From NCBI GenBank assembly GCA_963969365.1, contig OZ017747.1, forward strand, positions 2,046,001 to 2,110,000: a stretch of 64,000 nt of DNA, written 5' to 3'. Within the stretch, counting starts at the first letter, position 1; the number at the start of each line of letters is the position of its first letter. A model generated the notes under the pieces. The model was given only the letters and a program-made list of their open reading frames with translations. It had not been told where the DNA came from and searched no databases. Shown here one piece after another: positions 61,360 through 64,000 of this stretch. A program made the translations under genes and the position numbers. The DNA is from Asterochloris sp. CNOR1 (Eukaryota; Chlorophyta; Trebouxiophyceae; Trebouxiales; Trebouxiaceae).

Positions 61360-64000
61360 TCAGGACTCTGGCTTCACGTCCTCTGCTTTTTTGAGCAGCT
61401 CAGCTGCCTCAGTCTGGTCGTTCAGCTCTGCAACCTCCAGAGCCGTCTTGCCGTCCATGTTCTTAATATCTGTCTTGGCGCCCCTATAGAAGCATTGGTC
61501 ATGGCAGGTCAGCAAGGTGATTGCGCCTCATGTGACATGCAGCCTGGCTGGCAGTGCTCAGGCAGGTGGCTGCTTCGACACCTGAGTCTTGATACAAGAC
61601 AGGGTGTGTGTGCAGCAACGCTTACTTTTTAAGCAGCATCTCAATGGCGTCTGCTCTGCCGTAGCCAGCCGCATAGTGGAGCGGTGTATTCTTGTTGGTG
61701 TCCTCCACGTCAACATTGGCGCCCTGCAGCATGCAACAAGTGCTGTTGGGTGCCCTGCACCACACACCTTTAGCCTGCAAAGTACCAGCCAGACAGCATG
61801 CCTTACAGCACCCACTGCCCTGCACGCTGGCCAGCTGAAGGTGGCGTTGGCTGCCAGAGGTTCCCTCCAGCAGTGGGACGTAGCAGGTAACCTGCTGGCA
61901 GCACAACACCCAGCATCCTCATGCAAGCTGACAGGCAGGCAGCTTCCGTAAGGGAGGGGCACCTCGTCTTAGCGTGAGGGCAGACAGCCTGAATACGCTC
62001 AGCCACACCATGTGTCTGAGACAGGCGGCAAGCACTGGCAGCGCTCAGCCACAACATGCAGGCAGGTAGCCGCACTCAGCATTGGCAGCCACCAGGCACA
62101 GCACAGAGACAGGCAGCCTGGGTGCACGGCACTCAGCCCTCGCCTGTATTCAGAGAGGCAGGCGGCCCCAGCTTGTGTCCCGATGGGCAACCTACAGGGA
62201 AAGCCTTGCCAAGCACCAGCATGCCAGCTAAGAGGGCAGGCACTGCGACGGGAGCGCAAAGGCGGACATCCTGCGTGCGGAGCACCTGAGAGGCAGGCCA
62301 CCGCATTGGATGAGCGTCATGCAACTGACAGGTGGGGCACCCTGCCGTGGCAGCAACTGACCCACCTTGTCCATGAGAACCTCAGCGCAGGCTAGCTCGT
62401 CATAGCCACAGGCAAAGTGGAGGCCTGTCCGCCCCTCAGCATCCTGCTCATCCACTGCAGCTCCCTGGTCCAGCAGCTCCTTCAGCATGGCCACGTCGCC
62501 TGCAGACAGGGGCCAGACCAGTCAATATGATGGTGCAGACAGAACAGAGGTGCTGCCGGACTGTCCAGCAACCAGCAGCACCTCTGCCCTTTGCCAGGCC
62601 CGCTCAGCCCACCCAGCACAGCACTGCCGAGACCAGGCGCAGGCAGAGGGTCTTGATATCACAGGGCAGGCAGAAACACCCGGCAGCAGAGGTGGTGTGT
62701 GTCAGGCATGCAAGGCGGCCTGCCTGCTGCCCAAGCTCACGGCCCTGGCGTGCTGGAATAGGCCACAGCCGCGTGCCTGCTCTACCTTGCCGGCAGCATG
62801 CACAATCGAGGAGTCCAGGCACTCTACTTGGAATCTGGAAAATTAGCTCAGCCAGCTTGTGATCAAAGGCACATGAGACATCACCCCCCTCCCCCCCCCC
62901 CCCCCCCACCCTTAAAAGGTGCCAAGCTGCGGAAAGCCCCTGAAGAACATGTTACAAATTGAGCAGAACATTGCATGCTGCTGCCCTGTTCCATCCTCGG
63001 GCCCACCTGTGCTGGCAGCAGAGTGCACATTGGGCTCCTCATCCTCCTCTTCCTCCTCCTCCCCTCCTTCAACTGCCTCCTCGCCCCCTGGCTGAGCCCC
63101 TTCAGCCACTGGCTGCCCCATGGCTGCGCTGATCTTCTCCACCACAGCAGGATTTGTCCAGTACCTGCGACCATACACAAACCGAGTCAGCTGTGCATTT
63201 TCCTTGATCTCTCTAGCCAGAGCTCTTAATTGAATGAGTAGGGCTGACCACAAGTCATCTGAGCGGGCAATACTGCAACAGGGCAGCTTCATAGCACAGC
63301 CTGCAACCTGTGGTGCTTCAGGAGGTCATCCGTCCTGCCCAGGCCGAGCTGGCAGTCTAGTGCTGTCATTGCCCTGCACGTCATGCACCAGGCAAAAACC
63401 CAGGTCAGATACAGCGTATCGCTAGCAAGGTCTGAAGATCCATGCAATTTCGCCCCACAAGCAGGGCATCCCAACGGATGCATCATGGCTGAGGGTCCTT
63501 TGCCTTTATCGCCGCTTTTCCCACCAAGCCAGCTGCAGCAGCAATACCCAGAAAACACCTACAAAGTGCCTCAGATGGAGGGAGTGTGCCCCCATCTCAC
63601 TTCATCATGGCTGAAGGACCCCCCTCCTCAATTTCCTTCATGATGGGCGCCATCTCAGGATCCTCCTTCAGAGCCTCCATCTTGGCCTCTATGTCCTCCC
63701 GATAGTTCGGGCTGGACATCTGCTGCATGAAATTGGCCATGGCAGGGTCCTGCATGACAAGAAGAGGAAGAGAGCTCACGTGGGAGTCAAGGTCGGCTGC
63801 CGCAAAGTGGCTGCCCTGCAAGGACAGGCCTGTGTGCTGAGTCGAATTTGCTGCATGACTCTGCAAGGACAGCAAGGTAAGGACGATGCAGCTAGTCTGA
63901 GTTGCTAAGGCTGCCTCCTGAAGCCACAAGAAGAGGGAGGACAGCAGTGCCAAGATGTGCGCAGGCAGCAACTTATGGACAGCGTCCGTGCAAGAGGAGC
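61360..64000 (-). CDS. AKR2: AKR2-type ankyrin chaperone for chloroplast outer-envelope proteins, 5' end cut by window edge
   Basis: A cytosolic chaperone that binds tail- and signal-anchored outer-envelope proteins and delivers them to the chloroplast. Visible exons in phase: 63749-63601, 63164-63007, 62499-62366, 61723-61626 and 61483-61360; the N-terminal half lies beyond the window. The first visible exon carries [29 protein letters not shown] and GGPSAMMK, the signature of AKR2[18 protein letters not shown] and a strongly acidic linker ([10 protein letters not shown]) follow. Four ankyrin repeats come last: [16 protein letters not shown], then [20 protein letters not shown], then [20 protein letters not shown], then [20 protein letters not shown]. 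The protein ends in DVKPES. The two middle repeats, which carry the lipid-binding surface in plants, are well kept. Confidence 0.94.
62884..62907 (+). repeat. Poly(C) tract
   Basis: Six C, one T, then 17 C in an AKR2 intron; on the transcribed strand it is poly(G). A likely site of length variation or sequencing error, with G-quadruplex potential in the pre-mRNA. Confidence 0.8.
63480..63626 (-). repeat. Intronic echo of an AKR2 exon end
   Basis: The exon end GGTCCTTCAGCCATGATGAA at about 63620-63601 has a close copy, GGACCCTCAGCCATGATGCA, at about 63500-63480 inside the following intron. The copy keeps the reading PSAMM but not the GT donor. Confidence 0.6.

Overview
This window looks like nuclear DNA of a green alga, most likely a trebouxiophyte-type chlorophyte. 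It is GC-rich, every recognisable gene is split by many short spliceosomal introns whose acceptors read TGCAG, the likely poly(A) signal TGTAA lies downstream of several genes, and the proteins are plant/algal types: chloroplast copper ATPase PAA1, ankyrin chaperone AKR2, ALDH10, fused aminodeoxychorismate synthase, and a plant-style OST3/6 lacking CxxC. I saw no rRNA, tRNA, CRISPR array, virus-like element or transposon with recognisable parts.

Layout from left to right. 1-7877 (-): ankyrin-like region plus three RRMs (Spen/FPA-like) with a Q-rich tail, cut by the left edge. 8937-11735 (-): DNA 3'-phosphatase with a C-terminal helix-hairpin-helix. 12625-16585 (+): uncharacterised low-complexity protein. 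17307-22300 (-): uncharacterised protein. 22472-28758 (+): MYSM1-like histone H2A deubiquitinase. 28823-31013 (-): OST3/OST6. 31101-35675 (+): ALDH10. 35841-44024 (-): PAA1-type Cu+-ATPase. 44495-48527 (+): uncharacterised disordered protein. 48633-50650 (-): CSA/ERCC8. 51319-54499 (-): ankyrin-repeat protein. 55390-60435 (-): aminodeoxychorismate synthase. About 60473-60721 (-): a weak coding candidate. 61360-64000 (-): AKR2, cut by the right edge.

I rebuilt exon chains by following reading frame and splice phase. The phosphatase (347 aa), OST3/6 (378 aa), ALDH10 (499 aa) and PAA1 (about 997 aa) close completely in phase. The others are partly resolved. The genes are tightly packed: divergent pairs start as little as 87 and 171 bp apart, and convergent stops lie 64, 105 and 165 bp apart.

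The most unusual features are the phosphatase-HhH architecture, the algal MYB-JAMM protein, an apparent ankyrin-RRM fusion, and a recurring local pattern in which short segments spanning exon/intron boundaries are copied two or three times in tandem inside several unrelated genes.
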